Of a stretch of 13,884 nucleotides of DNA, positions 7,180-13,884 are shown in pieces. This stretch comes from an uncultured bacterium (GTDB taxonomy: Bacteria > Cyanobacteriota > Vampirovibrionia > Gastranaerophilales > Gastranaerophilaceae): NCBI GenBank assembly GCA_946183815.1, contig CAMHDG010000007.1, forward strand, positions 1 to 13,884, given 5' to 3'. Both the position numbers and the translations under genes were made by a program. Below the pieces are notes generated by a model. That model was given only the letters and a program-made list of their open reading frames with translations, was not told the DNA's origin and ran no database searches. The stretch's first letter is position 1; every line of letters begins with the position of its first letter.

Positions 7180-7763
7180 CCAATCAATTCAACTTTCCCG
7201 CTGTTATGGTCAAAATGACATTTTGCAATATAGAGTTTTTTGTTGTTTACTGCTTCATTTATAATACTTGAATTATTAAGCAGATATTCTTCAACCCAGA
7301 GGGTGTGCTTTCTTGCAAATTCGTTGTTGCAATCAAATTTTCCTTTCCCGTCAATAACAGGGTAAACAGATTTTAGTATAGATTGAAAATGTTCCGGCAG
7401 GTCAGGATATTGTTCATTTGCGTATTTCATAACTCCGCAGTCATCGTGTCCGAGTAGTATTAACAGCGGAACGTGTAATTTTTTTACCGCATACTCAATG
7501 CTTTCTTTGACATTTGGTCCGACTGCAATCCCTGCTACTCTTACAACAAAAAGTTCCCCTATCCCGCAGTCGAAGATTATTTCAGGTACAACTCTTGAAT
7601 CGGAACAACTTAAAACACATGCATACGGTTCTTGATAAAGTGCAAGTGATTGCAGAGTTTTAAGACACATATTTTTTGCAGTCGGGTTTCCCGCTATAAA
7701 ATTCTTGTTCCCCTCTAAAAGTTTTTCTAATTCTTTCTTTGCTATATCAGGAATGTTATTCAT
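7176..7763 (-). CDS. Beta-class carbonic anhydrase
   Basis: Zinc enzyme interconverting CO2 and bicarbonate, 195 residues from the start chosen here. The beta-class zinc site is complete: CSDSR gives Cys53, Asp55 and Arg57, and GHDDCG gives His106 and Cys109. The protein has no signal peptide, so it is cytoplasmic. I prefer the ATG at 7761-7763 because AGGTGGG lies a few bases before it. An in-frame ATG at 7785-7787 would add eight residues, but it sits only 8 nt from the tRNA 3' end with no clear ribosome site. The gene follows the tRNA on the same strand, with a short T-run between them, so read-through from the tRNA transcript is possible. The stop codon lies in the repeat core at 7165-7179. 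Length is normal for the family. Confidence 0.93.
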   Translation of the reverse strand: MNNIPDIAKKELEKLLEGNKNFIAGNPTAKNMCLKTLQSLALYQEPYACVLSCSDSRVVPEIIFDCGIGELFVVRVAGIAVGPNVKESIEYAVKKLHVPLLILLGHDDCGVMKYANEQYPDLPEHFQSILKSVYPVIDGKGKFDCNNEFARKHTLWVEEYLLNNSSIINEAVNNKKLYIAKCHFDHNSGKVELIG

Positions 7764-7794
7764 AAGCCCACCTGTAAAATTATTCATGAAAAAA

Positions 7795-7866
7795 TAGGCC
7801 CGGTGGGATTCGAACCCACGACCAAAAGATTAAGAGTCTTCTGCGCTACCACTGCGCCACGAGCCT
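7795..7866 (-). tRNA. tRNA-Lys (anticodon CUU)
   Basis: A complete 72-nt cloverleaf on the minus strand. The 7-bp acceptor stem (7860-7866 with 7796-7802) has one G-U pair. The D stem is GCGC/GCGC. The anticodon loop CUCUUAA gives anticodon CUU for the AAG lysine codon. The T arm has a 5-bp GUGGG/CCCAC stem and a UUCGAAU loop. The discriminator base is A (7795). The 3' CCA is not encoded, so a CCA-adding enzyme is needed. A run of six T on the transcribed strand follows at once. An integrase remnant lies on its 5' side. Confidence 0.96.
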
Positions 7867-7875
7867 ATGTTTCAA

Positions 7876-7881
7876 GTTATA
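7876..7881 (-). promoter_or_regulatory. Candidate -10 box for tRNA-Lys
   Basis: TATAAC on the minus strand lies 10 bp before the tRNA 5' end, a typical distance. The only -35-like sequence is TTCAAA (7897-7902), with a short 15-bp spacer. The assignment is tentative. Confidence 0.3.
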
Positions 7882-7921
7882 TCTGATTTTTAACGATTTG
7901 AATTTTTTCTGCTTTTTACTA

Positions 7922-7942
7922 TTTTGTGACATTTTTGTGACA
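7922..7942. repeat. Tandem 10-bp direct repeat (11-bp period)
   Basis: TTTTGTGACA occurs twice, at 7922-7931 and 7933-7942, with one base between, so the copies lie about one helical turn apart. The repeat sits between tRNA-Lys and the integrase remnant. That spacing suits a tandem protein-binding site, for example old recombinase arm sites, but function is not shown. Confidence 0.6.
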
Positions 7943-7992
7943 AATGCTTATTGCATACTTATTCATCTCTTATCTATATTATATTCTCTAAT

Positions 7993-8094
7993 TTATTTAT
8001 TGCAAGTATATTTCTTTGCATATCTATTGCCATCTATTGCCAGATACCGTTCAGTTGTACTAATATCTGAATGTCCTAAAAGATATTGTTTTTT
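7993..8094 (-). pseudogene. C-terminal remnant of a tyrosine recombinase (phage-type integrase)
   Basis: This minus-strand stretch encodes the diagnostic end of a tyrosine recombinase: LLGHSDISTTERYLA, with the catalytic histidine in LGH and the nucleophilic tyrosine in ERY. The frame opens directly after a TAG stop (8095-8097), and nothing recombinase-like can be read in any minus frame further upstream to 8204. About 33 codons remain of a protein normally 300-400 residues long, so the Arg-containing catalytic parts are lost and it cannot be active. A tandem 10-bp duplication (8022-8041) follows the tyrosine. Removing one copy restores a frame ending at the TAG at 7974-7976 with a tail containing AINKLENII, a better match to normal integrase ends. 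Its position beside tRNA-Lys suggests a lost tRNA-associated element. Confidence 0.8.
8022..8041. repeat. 10-bp tandem duplication inside the integrase remnant
   Basis: ATCTATTGCC is present twice with no spacer (8022-8031 and 8032-8041). As 10 is not a multiple of three, the duplication shifts the reading frame of the recombinase remnant just after its catalytic tyrosine. It is a likely replication-slippage scar. Confidence 0.85.
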
Positions 8095-8204
8095 CTATTT
8101 TTAATTTTTTTTATTTATAATTATTGTAATCAAGTAGCAAAAATATTTATTTACGAATATTGTATAACTGTGCAGGCTGTATCAGAACAGTTAAGGGATA
8201 AGGT

Positions 8205-8690
8205 ATGATAGAATTAAATCCGATAATCACGACTACAAGAAAAGGTAAAGAACTGAAGCGTTATAATGTTCAGATAAAAAAAAGTGCTGATAAATTTACC
8301 CCTAATGTCAATATTGGAGTTACCCCAAGGGGAACTCGGTATTATAGAGCATTGCTCCCTGACAAAAGTTGGGGCTCTCTTTATATGTTAAAAAGGGATG
8401 GCTCTGAGGTTATTGTTGATTCCTGTTCTGCGAACTACGGTATTCAGTCGTCAGTTTTGAATAAAAAAAGTAATGGTATTATTACATCTGACAGGTTTGT
8501 TGAGCATATAGTCGGCAATGGAGAATCAAAAAATATTGTTCATTCTGATAGAATGGTTGGTCAAACATCTAAAACATACGTGCAGGATGAAGTTAAGCAG
8601 GCTATATCATATCTTGCTAAAAAGGTAGATATATTTAAGAACCCTCCAAAAGAAAGTTTCTGGAAAAAATTTTGGAATGTAATAAAGTAA
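8205..8690 (+). CDS. Hypothetical protein, 161 residues, only plus-strand gene
   Basis: I do not recognise this protein. It is 161 residues, soluble-looking, with no signal peptide, membrane helix or cysteine-rich motif. The N-terminal half is basic and looks beta-rich (about 20-75, including NIGVTPRGTRYYRALLP). The middle carries two short similar pieces, SDRFV and SDRMV, near residues 95 and 115. The C-terminus is probably helical and ends in a Trp/Lys-rich segment, FWKKFWNVIK. The ATG is preceded by AAGGG about 8 nt upstream, so translation is plausible. It is convergent with the efflux permease: only 3 bp separate the two stop codons, with no terminator between them. Its upstream region contains the integrase remnant, so it may be leftover cargo of the lost element. 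A chance ORF is unlikely given the length and ribosome site, but cannot be excluded. Confidence 0.7.
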   Translation: MIELNPIITTTRKGKELKRYNVQIKKSADKFTPNVNIGVTPRGTRYYRALLPDKSWGSLYMLKRDGSEVIVDSCSANYGIQSSVLNKKSNGIITSDRFVEHIVGNGESKNIVHSDRMVGQTSKTYVQDEVKQAISYLAKKVDIFKNPPKESFWKKFWNVIK

Positions 8691-8693
8691 TAA

Positions 8694-9923
8694 TCATTCG
8701 TATCGGAGAGCATCAATAGGTTTTAATAAAGATGCTTTATGGGCAGGATAATAACCAAATCCTATCCCGACAAGCCCTGAAAAACCGAGTGATAAAAATA
8801 TTGAAAACAATGAGATTTTAACGGACATTTCTGATGCAAAAAATCCAACCAGTAACGAACCTGTTACCCCGACAAACACCCCGATTAGTCCGCCAATTAT
8901 TGAGAGCAGAAACGACTCTATCAAAAACTGCCAGCGTATATCCCATGCTCTTGCCCCTATTGCCATTCGTATGCCGATTTCTTTTGTTCTTTCTGTTACA
9001 GATACAAGCATGATATTCATGATACCTATCCCGCCGACAAGTAGTGAAACAGATGCTATTGATGCAAGTAAAATTGCAAAAGTTGTTACTGTTGATTTCA
9101 TCTTTTCCTGAAACTCTGCAGAGTTTCTTATCTCAAAATCTTTTATTTGATTTGCACCTATATTATGGCGTTTCATTAAAATTTCGTTTATATCCTCCAT
9201 TGCTGTATCTATTGATTCTGCATCCGTACATTTTACAACAATTTGATCAACCGTATTAGGAAACTCTGTTCCAAATATTTTTCTCTGCCCTGTTGTGAGC
9301 GGAATAAATATCAAATCGTCCTGATCGAAAGGACCTGACTGACCTTTTGCCGTTAACGTGCCTATAATTCTAAACGGTACTCCTCCGATACGGATAGTTT
9401 TTCCTATAGGATCAACATCTCCAAATAATTCACTCTCTACGGTTTTTCCGATTATTGCAATATTCCCTGCGTTTCTGATGTCCTCCATTGTGAATTTTCT
9501 GCCATGATCAACCTCAAAGTTTTTGACATATAAATAGTCAGGCATGATTCCGTAAATTGTTGTTGACCAGTTTTGATTTCCGTGGGTTACTTGTTTCCCT
9601 TGAGATGAAACAGGGGATAGTGCGTCAACTCCTCTTGCGTTTTGTCTTATAGAGTGAGCATCTTTTGTCGTAAGTGTCGGGGTTGAACCCATACCCATTC
9701 TTACCCCGCCTGATGTTGCGGATGCCCCTCGAAGAGTTAACAGGTTGCTCCCCATAGATTCCATATTTGCCTGAACCTTTTCCTGTGCACCTGTTCCTAT
9801 TGCAAGCATTATGATAACTGCGCTTACACCAATGATTATACCCAAACTTGTAAGCATACTTCTCATATTGTTCACTTTTAGTGAATTTAGGGCTATTTTT
9901 AATGTTGATTTAAAATCTATCAT
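8694..9923 (-). CDS. MacB-like ABC transporter permease (FtsX family)
   Basis: Permease of a MacB-type mechanotransmission ABC transporter, 409 residues. Membrane helix 1 (about 24-44, in MLTSLGIIIGVSAVI) is followed by a large periplasmic domain (about 45-275) and three C-terminal helices (about 281-305, 335-362 and 371-393). The loop after helix 2 carries the conserved SVTERTKEIGIRMAIGA. The protein ends in the family-typical PIDALRYE. The ATPase is separate here, unlike E. coli MacB, where it is fused. I chose the ATG at 9921-9923 because it overlaps the ATPase stop as ATGA, has AAGGA about 10 nt upstream and puts FKSTLKIALNSLK near the N-terminus as in relatives. A longer in-frame start at 9950 is less likely. 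Last gene of the efflux operon. Confidence 0.92.
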   Translation of the reverse strand: MIDFKSTLKIALNSLKVNNMRSMLTSLGIIIGVSAVIIMLAIGTGAQEKVQANMESMGSNLLTLRGASATSGGVRMGMGSTPTLTTKDAHSIRQNARGVDALSPVSSQGKQVTHGNQNWSTTIYGIMPDYLYVKNFEVDHGRKFTMEDIRNAGNIAIIGKTVESELFGDVDPIGKTIRIGGVPFRIIGTLTAKGQSGPFDQDDLIFIPLTTGQRKIFGTEFPNTVDQIVVKCTDAESIDTAMEDINEILMKRHNIGANQIKDFEIRNSAEFQEKMKSTVTTFAILLASIASVSLLVGGIGIMNIMLVSVTERTKEIGIRMAIGARAWDIRWQFLIESFLLSIIGGLIGVFVGVTGSLLVGFFASEMSVKISLFSIFLSLGFSGLVGIGFGYYPAHKASLLKPIDALRYE

Positions 9924-10636
9924 GTTTCTCGAGTCCTTTGCTTCAGCCATTCTTCTTTTGGCAGGTCTGATACAATTTGTCCGTCTTTAAACCTGATTAT
10001 TCTTTTTGTGTATTCTGCAATATCAGGTTCGTGAGTGACAAGAACTATGGTCTTTTTATATTTTTCGTTAAGTTTTACAAAAAAGTTCATAACATCAATA
10101 CTGGTTTTTGTGTCAAGGTTTCCAGTAGGTTCATCTGCAAGAATAAGCGGTGCATCATTGACTATTGCTCTTGCAATAGCAACTCTTTGTTGCTGACCGC
10201 CGGACATTTGGTTAGGTAAATGATCCTCTCTGTTTTCCAGTCCGACTATTTTAAGAGCATATCTTGCTCTCTCGTGTCTTTCTTCTTCCGGAATCCCCTT
10301 GTATATCATAGGCAACTCAACATTATCAAGTGCGGATGTCCGGGGAATAAGGTTGAACCCCTGAAAGACAAAACCTATTTTTAAATTTCTGATTTCTGAC
10401 AGTTTCTCTGATGATAATGATAAAACATCAACTCCATCAAGATAATAAGATCCGGAGGTTGGAATGTCAAGAGTTCCTAATGTATTCATACAGGTAGATT
10501 TTCCTGAACCGGATGTCCCCATTATAGATACAAATTCCCCCTCATCTATACTAAATGACACATCATTCAGGGCGTTGAAACTTTCCTCCCCCGTCTGATA
10601 TGTTTTTATTAAGTTTTTTACTTCGATAAGAGCCAA
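9920..10636 (-). CDS. MacB/LolD-like ABC transporter ATP-binding protein
   Basis: Nucleotide-binding subunit of 238 residues that powers the neighbouring permease. All ABC motifs are intact: Walker A GTSGSGKST (40-48), Q-loop Gln92, signature MSGGQQQRVA (144-153), Walker B LILADEP with Glu169, the D-loop GNLD and H-loop His202. GNLDTKTSIDVM and the overall length place it in the MacB/LolD/FtsE group. The start codon is TTG (10634-10636); it is supported by GAGG five bases upstream and by the position of the family's usual N-terminus. A 50-bp gap separates it from the macA-like stop. Its stop overlaps the permease ATG as ATGA, so the two subunits are probably made in a fixed ratio. Substrate cannot be told from sequence; macrolide or peptide export would be typical of the family. 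Confidence 0.94.
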   Translation of the reverse strand: MALIEVKNLIKTYQTGEESFNALNDVSFSIDEGEFVSIMGTSGSGKSTCMNTLGTLDIPTSGSYYLDGVDVLSLSSEKLSEIRNLKIGFVFQGFNLIPRTSALDNVELPMIYKGIPEEERHERARYALKIVGLENREDHLPNQMSGGQQQRVAIARAIVNDAPLILADEPTGNLDTKTSIDVMNFFVKLNEKYKKTIVLVTHEPDIAEYTKRIIRFKDGQIVSDLPKEEWLKQRTRET

Positions 10637-10640
10637 AATT

Positions 10641-10644
10641 ACCT
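10641..10644 (-). promoter_or_regulatory. Ribosome binding site deciding the TTG start of the ABC ATPase
   Basis: On the minus strand GAGG lies just upstream of the TTG start codon at 10634-10636, with a short A/T spacer. No ATG or GTG is available nearby in frame, so this site supports the rare TTG start. Confidence 0.6.
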
Positions 10645-10686
10645 CAATAACTAATTAACATTTACTTTTTATAACGACTATTTCGC

Positions 10687-11883
10687 CTAGAATGGTGGTC
10701 GCATTCCTCTGCCGCCACCTGATGTTGCTCGGGTTTTATTCTTTTTATCTCCTTTTATTCCTATTGCAACAAGGTCGCCTTCCTTTATTTTATCTGTAAT
10801 AATCTCGGTATAAGAATCATCACTTAACCCTGTTTTTATAGCAATTCTTTGTAGTTTATTTCTTACGAATAGCCAAATTCCTTGTTCTTTGTATTTTTTA
10901 CCGTTAGGGTCGGGGGTGAATTTTAGTGCAAAATTCGGAACGCAAAGTGCGTTTTTGTGTCGTGCTGTTATGATTGATACATTTGCAGTCATGCCGGGTT
11001 TTAGTTTAAGGTCATCGTTATCAACGCTTACAATAACAGTGTATGTGACGACATTGGAAACAGTTGTAGGCGATAATCGTACCTGTTTTACGCAACCTTT
11101 AAAAATAGTATCAGGGTATCCGTCAAGGGTAAACTCTGCCTCTTGACCTTCTTTTACGCTTCCTATGTCTGCTTCTGATACGTTTACCTCTATTTGCATT
11201 TTCTTTAAGTCTTGTGCAATAACAAAGTGTTCAGGGGCTTGGAAACTTGCAGCAACCGGCTGACCTTCTTCAATCTTTTTAGAAATAACAACCCCGTCAA
11301 CAGGAGAGATTATTTTGGTAAACCCCAAAGTTATTTGTGCATTTCTGTATTGAGATTGTGCTCTTGCTATTTCGTCTTTTGCAGAAGCAACTTTTGCTCT
11401 GCTTGAGATATAATTACTTTCTGCCTGATCGAGTTCACTTTTTGGAACAAAATTACGTTTATAAAGGTTTCTGTATCGGTTGAGTGTTTTTAAGTCCATG
11501 TCAGCGTTAGACTGCATATCTCTTAAATTTGCACGTGCGGCTTGCAGGTTTGCGTAATTTTGATTAACCGTTTCCTGAAATGTTCTTGGGTCAATAATTG
11601 CAAGTAGTTGCCCTTTTTTTACGGGGGAGTTGTAATCTGCATATACCCCTGTTACAAGACCTGATACAGTCGAACCAACACTAAACGTATTTACAGGATT
11701 TATTGTTCCCGATGCTTCTACTACCTGAGTAATAGTTCTTCTTTCTACTTTTTGGGTATCATATTTTGTACTTGCTTTTATTCCTTTTATAAGTATAAAC
11801 ACAAGAACAAGTGCAATTATTATCACACCGCATAATATCTTTTTATCCTGTAATTTTTCTCTTATTACTTTTAGGTTAATCAT
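10687..11883 (-). CDS. MacA-like periplasmic adaptor subunit (HlyD/RND-MFP family)
   Basis: Membrane fusion protein of 398 residues linking an inner-membrane pump to TolC. One N-terminal membrane helix (about 15-34) anchors it. A split lipoyl/barrel-sandwich domain (about 60-100 and 185-225) brackets a helical hairpin rich in Ala, Gln and Arg (about 103-185), which would contact TolC. A beta-barrel domain (about 228-305) and a membrane-proximal domain (about 310-380) follow. The end is Gly/Arg/Pro-rich (GGGRGMRPPF). The ATG overlaps the tolC-like stop as ATGA (11880-11883), and GAGG lies about 10 nt upstream inside tolC. Position between the TolC-like gene and the ABC genes supports a MacAB-TolC-type assembly rather than an RND pump. 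No RND transporter is present. Confidence 0.93.
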   Translation of the reverse strand: MINLKVIREKLQDKKILCGVIIIALVLVFILIKGIKASTKYDTQKVERRTITQVVEASGTINPVNTFSVGSTVSGLVTGVYADYNSPVKKGQLLAIIDPRTFQETVNQNYANLQAARANLRDMQSNADMDLKTLNRYRNLYKRNFVPKSELDQAESNYISSRAKVASAKDEIARAQSQYRNAQITLGFTKIISPVDGVVISKKIEEGQPVAASFQAPEHFVIAQDLKKMQIEVNVSEADIGSVKEGQEAEFTLDGYPDTIFKGCVKQVRLSPTTVSNVVTYTVIVSVDNDDLKLKPGMTANVSIITARHKNALCVPNFALKFTPDPNGKKYKEQGIWLFVRNKLQRIAIKTGLSDDSYTEIITDKIKEGDLVAIGIKGDKKNKTRATSGGGRGMRPPF

Positions 11884-13481
11884 TTATTATTTTCCTCTTT
11901 TTGTTCTTCTTTTTTAGTATTTGTTTTATCCTTTTTCTTGTTCTTTTTATCTTCTTTTGAGTTTATTTTTTCTTCTTTTTTTATTTTTTTTGTTTCTTCA
12001 TCAAGTTTAATTTTGATTTCTTCTGACGAAATCTCTCTTTCCATATTTGCTCTTGAAACATTGTAGTTAAAAATATTCTTTACATAAGTATTTTGTGCGA
12101 TGTTGTAGTTTACTTTTGCATCTTGAACCTCAATATAATCCCCAAGTCCAACCTCGTATCTTCCGTCAGCAAGTTCTAAATTCTCTAATGTTTGTCTAAC
12201 CTTGACTGCATTAAGCGGGATTTGTTCTTCAAGAGCAATCATATCCACATAGGTTTGTTGGATATCAAAATACATATCTTGTTTAAGTTGATCGATATTA
12301 TTTTGAGCCATCTTTACTTGTATTTTTGCATTATCAATTCTGTGTTTTGTTTGGATAGGATTGAGGGATGATGTTATTTCGACTGCAATATCAAACGAAT
12401 TATTTGCGTCATAGTTTGTGTTCATGTATCCATATCCGACAGAGCCTGACAGTTCCGGATAATATTCTCTTTTTGTATAGAGAAGTGCCTGTTTCATTGC
12501 ATTTTTTGTTGCCTCAAGTGATTTGAGGTCATATCTGTGTTCGTAGGCGTATTTTACAGACTCTTCAAAAGATAGCGGGAACTTATTCTTAAATACATAA
12601 TCTTTTAAGAGTTCTGATTTTTTTTCTTCTTTTGTGAGGGTTGCGTTAAATACTTCTTTAGGTAAGTTACTTATATCTTTATAGTTTGTGATTTTAATAA
12701 GGTTTACGGGCAGATAGTTGTGGTCAAAATGAAAAGTATCTGTTTTCTTTATAGAAAATTTTGGTGCGTTAGTAACGTACATTGCGTTACTTAACGCAAT
12801 TATTGCGTTTTTGTAGTTTTTTTCTGCCTGAACCAGAGTGATTTTAGAATCACTTAAATAAACTTCAGCGTTGACTAAATCAATTTTAGAGCGTATCCCT
12901 TCTTCAAAGTATGCTTTGGTTCTTTGGTAGTTCCTTTCGTTTATCTGAACGTTTGCCTTATCAATTTCAACAATGGCTTGAGCCGCTAACACAGAGTAGT
13001 AATTAACTTTTACATTGTATATGGTGTCAATAACTTCTTGATTAAAATCGTGTTCTGCTGCGATTTTGTAGAATTTTTCCATTCTGATATTGGCATTAGT
13101 TTTACCAAAATTCCAAATCATTTCTCTCAGTCTTACATCTACGCTGGGAAGTATTCGGGTATTGTGAGTGTAACGGCGATATCTTGACCAGTCTTGATTA
13201 TATCCTGCTCCTGCAGAAAGTGTCGGTGCGTATTGAGCCTTGGCAATACTCACATTATGTTTTGCCATTTGCCAGTAGTATCTCATTTGTTTTATTTGCG
13301 GACTTCTTTGCAGTGCTATATTTATGCAATCGTCAAGTGAAAGCGTAGCCCCTTCTTTTATTGGTATTTCTTGATCCGCCAGTTCTATTTCTTCCAGTGC
13401 AAAGGCTGATGTTCCCAACGAAAACACCATAACAAATATGAATAATATTTTTACTATCTTTTTCACTAAACTAACTTTCAA
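11880..13481 (-). CDS. TolC-family outer-membrane efflux protein
   Basis: Outer-membrane channel of a tripartite export pump, 533 residues. A signal peptide (about 1-28) has a basic start, a hydrophobic core and a likely cut after AFA. Two outer-membrane-efflux repeats follow (about 45-245 and 300-490), with long helical stretches typical of the TolC tunnel. The final 45 or so residues are an unusual Lys/Glu-rich, low-complexity tail (KEEKINSKEDKKNKKK and similar). The start shown is TTG (13479-13481), 13 bp after the aroQ stop. No strong ribosome site precedes it. A GTG five codons later (13464-13466) would give a tidier signal peptide beginning Met-Lys-Lys, so the true start is open. The stop overlaps the macA-like ATG. 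The family call is firm. Confidence 0.9.
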   Translation of the reverse strand: MKVSLVKKIVKILFIFVMVFSLGTSAFALEEIELADQEIPIKEGATLSLDDCINIALQRSPQIKQMRYYWQMAKHNVSIAKAQYAPTLSAGAGYNQDWSRYRRYTHNTRILPSVDVRLREMIWNFGKTNANIRMEKFYKIAAEHDFNQEVIDTIYNVKVNYYSVLAAQAIVEIDKANVQINERNYQRTKAYFEEGIRSKIDLVNAEVYLSDSKITLVQAEKNYKNAIIALSNAMYVTNAPKFSIKKTDTFHFDHNYLPVNLIKITNYKDISNLPKEVFNATLTKEEKKSELLKDYVFKNKFPLSFEESVKYAYEHRYDLKSLEATKNAMKQALLYTKREYYPELSGSVGYGYMNTNYDANNSFDIAVEITSSLNPIQTKHRIDNAKIQVKMAQNNIDQLKQDMYFDIQQTYVDMIALEEQIPLNAVKVRQTLENLELADGRYEVGLGDYIEVQDAKVNYNIAQNTYVKNIFNYNVSRANMEREISSEEIKIKLDEETKKIKKEEKINSKEDKKNKKKDKTNTKKEEQKEENNK

Positions 13482-13494
13482 ATTTCAGAAGAGA

Positions 13495-13884
13495 TTATTT
13501 TAAATATTCAACAAGCCCTTCCAGTGCGTATTTGTAGGAGTTTTTCCCAAATCCGACTACTTGTGCTACGGAAACTCCGGAGATGAAAGAGGTATGCCTA
13601 AATTCTTCTCGTGCGTGAATATTTGTCATGTGAACTTCGACAGTCGGTATTGAAACGGAGGAAATAGCATCTCTTAAGGAAACGCTTGTGTGTGTTAGCC
13701 CGCCTGCATTTATTATAATACCGTCATATTTACCTCTTGCAGAGTGGATAGTGTCTATTATCTCGCCTTCGTGGTTTGACTGAAAACATTCTAATTCAGC
13801 ACCCAATTCACCCGCTCTTGTTTTTAGTGAATTTTCAATATCTGTTAAAGTTGTTGAACCGTATTTTTCAGGCTCTCTTGTCCC
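13495..13884 (-). CDS. aroQ: Type II 3-dehydroquinate dehydratase, 5' end beyond the window
   Basis: The C-terminal 129 residues of type II dehydroquinase, which converts 3-dehydroquinate to 3-dehydroshikimate in aromatic amino acid synthesis. The frame stays open to the window edge: the first visible residues, GTREPEKYGSTTL, include the Arg and catalytic Tyr of the family. Then follow FQSNHEGEIID, IINAGGLTHTS with the catalytic His, VEVHMTNIHAREEFRH and a normal C-terminus. Only about 13-15 N-terminal residues, including the NGPNLN motif, should be missing. A TTG at 13804-13806 is in frame, but starting there would remove the catalytic Tyr, so it is not the start. The gene ends 13 bp before the TolC-like start, which suggests co-transcription with the efflux genes. 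Confidence 0.95.
   Translation of the reverse strand, partial: GTREPEKYGSTTLTDIENSLKTRAGELGAELECFQSNHEGEIIDTIHSARGKYDGIIINAGGLTHTSVSLRDAISSVSIPTVEVHMTNIHAREEFRHTSFISGVSVAQVVGFGKNSYKYALEGLVEYLK

Noticed and set aside
7764..7787. Upstream ATG for the carbonic anhydrase
   Set aside because: It lies 8 nt from the tRNA 3' end without a ribosome site, whereas the ATG at 7761-7763 follows AGGTGGG.
7795..7866. Search for a second copy of the tRNA 3' end as an attachment site
   Set aside because: No duplicate of the T-arm or acceptor sequence was seen elsewhere in the window, so no att pair can be called.
7898..8104. A 68-codon plus-strand open frame rich in Phe, Leu and Tyr
   Set aside because: It is antisense to the integrase remnant, has AT-driven composition and no ribosome site; the recombinase motif on the other strand explains the stretch.
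9924..9950. Longer start for the permease giving nine extra residues
   Set aside because: The ATG at 9921-9923 forms an ATGA overlap with the ATPase stop, has an AAGGA upstream and matches the family N-terminus; the extra residues have no family counterpart.
13804..13806. TTG start giving a 103-residue dehydroquinase
   Set aside because: The same frame runs upstream to the window edge with GTREPEKYGSTTL, which contains the catalytic Tyr, so the gene is simply cut by the window.

Overview
This AT-rich window comes from a diderm (Gram-negative-type) bacterium. A TolC-family outer-membrane channel sits next to a MacA-like adaptor and a MacB-like ABC transporter, which only makes sense in a cell with two membranes. 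Phylum cannot be fixed from the sequence alone. The low GC, the split (unfused) MacB ATPase and permease, the methionine synthase without an activation domain and the homocysteine methyltransferase-MTHFR fusion would suit an uncultured gut-type lineage such as Vampirovibrionia/Gastranaerophilales, but that is a weak guess. Nearly every gene is on the minus strand; the only plus-strand gene is an unrecognised 161-residue ORF near the middle.

Layout from right to left, which is the direction of transcription. (1) 13884-8694: the 3' part of aroQ (type II dehydroquinase, cut by the window edge), then tolC-like, macA-like, macB-like ATPase and macB-like permease. The 13-bp gap, two ATGA stop/start overlaps and one 50-bp gap suggest a single transcript encoding a complete tripartite efflux pump. 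(2) 8690-7867: the lone plus-strand ORF and a 338-bp stretch without an intact gene. That stretch holds the decayed C-terminus of a tyrosine recombinase, a 10-bp tandem duplication that appears to have frameshifted it, and an 11-bp-period direct repeat. (3) 7866-7176: tRNA-Lys(CUU) and, just downstream, a beta-carbonic anhydrase. (4) 7179-6976: a compact repeat element with a perfect 20-bp inverted repeat, two oppositely oriented arrays of four octamers, and two 7-bp hairpins with TTT loops. (5) 6905-49: ftsH, a small three-helix membrane protein, B12-dependent metH and a homocysteine methyltransferase-MTHFR fusion, with gaps of 20 and 19 bp and one ATGA overlap, so probably one operon. A sigma70-like promoter lies upstream of ftsH with its -35 box at the edge of the repeat element.

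The last two genes together cover methionine regeneration: the MTHFR half makes 5-methyl-THF and MetH uses it with homocysteine. FtsH is the membrane AAA+ protease. No defence system, CRISPR array or complete mobile element is present. The most unusual content is the repeat family, whose 15-nt core contains the stop codons of two unrelated genes, and the tRNA-linked integrase scar. I see no clear evidence for a wholly new biological system.
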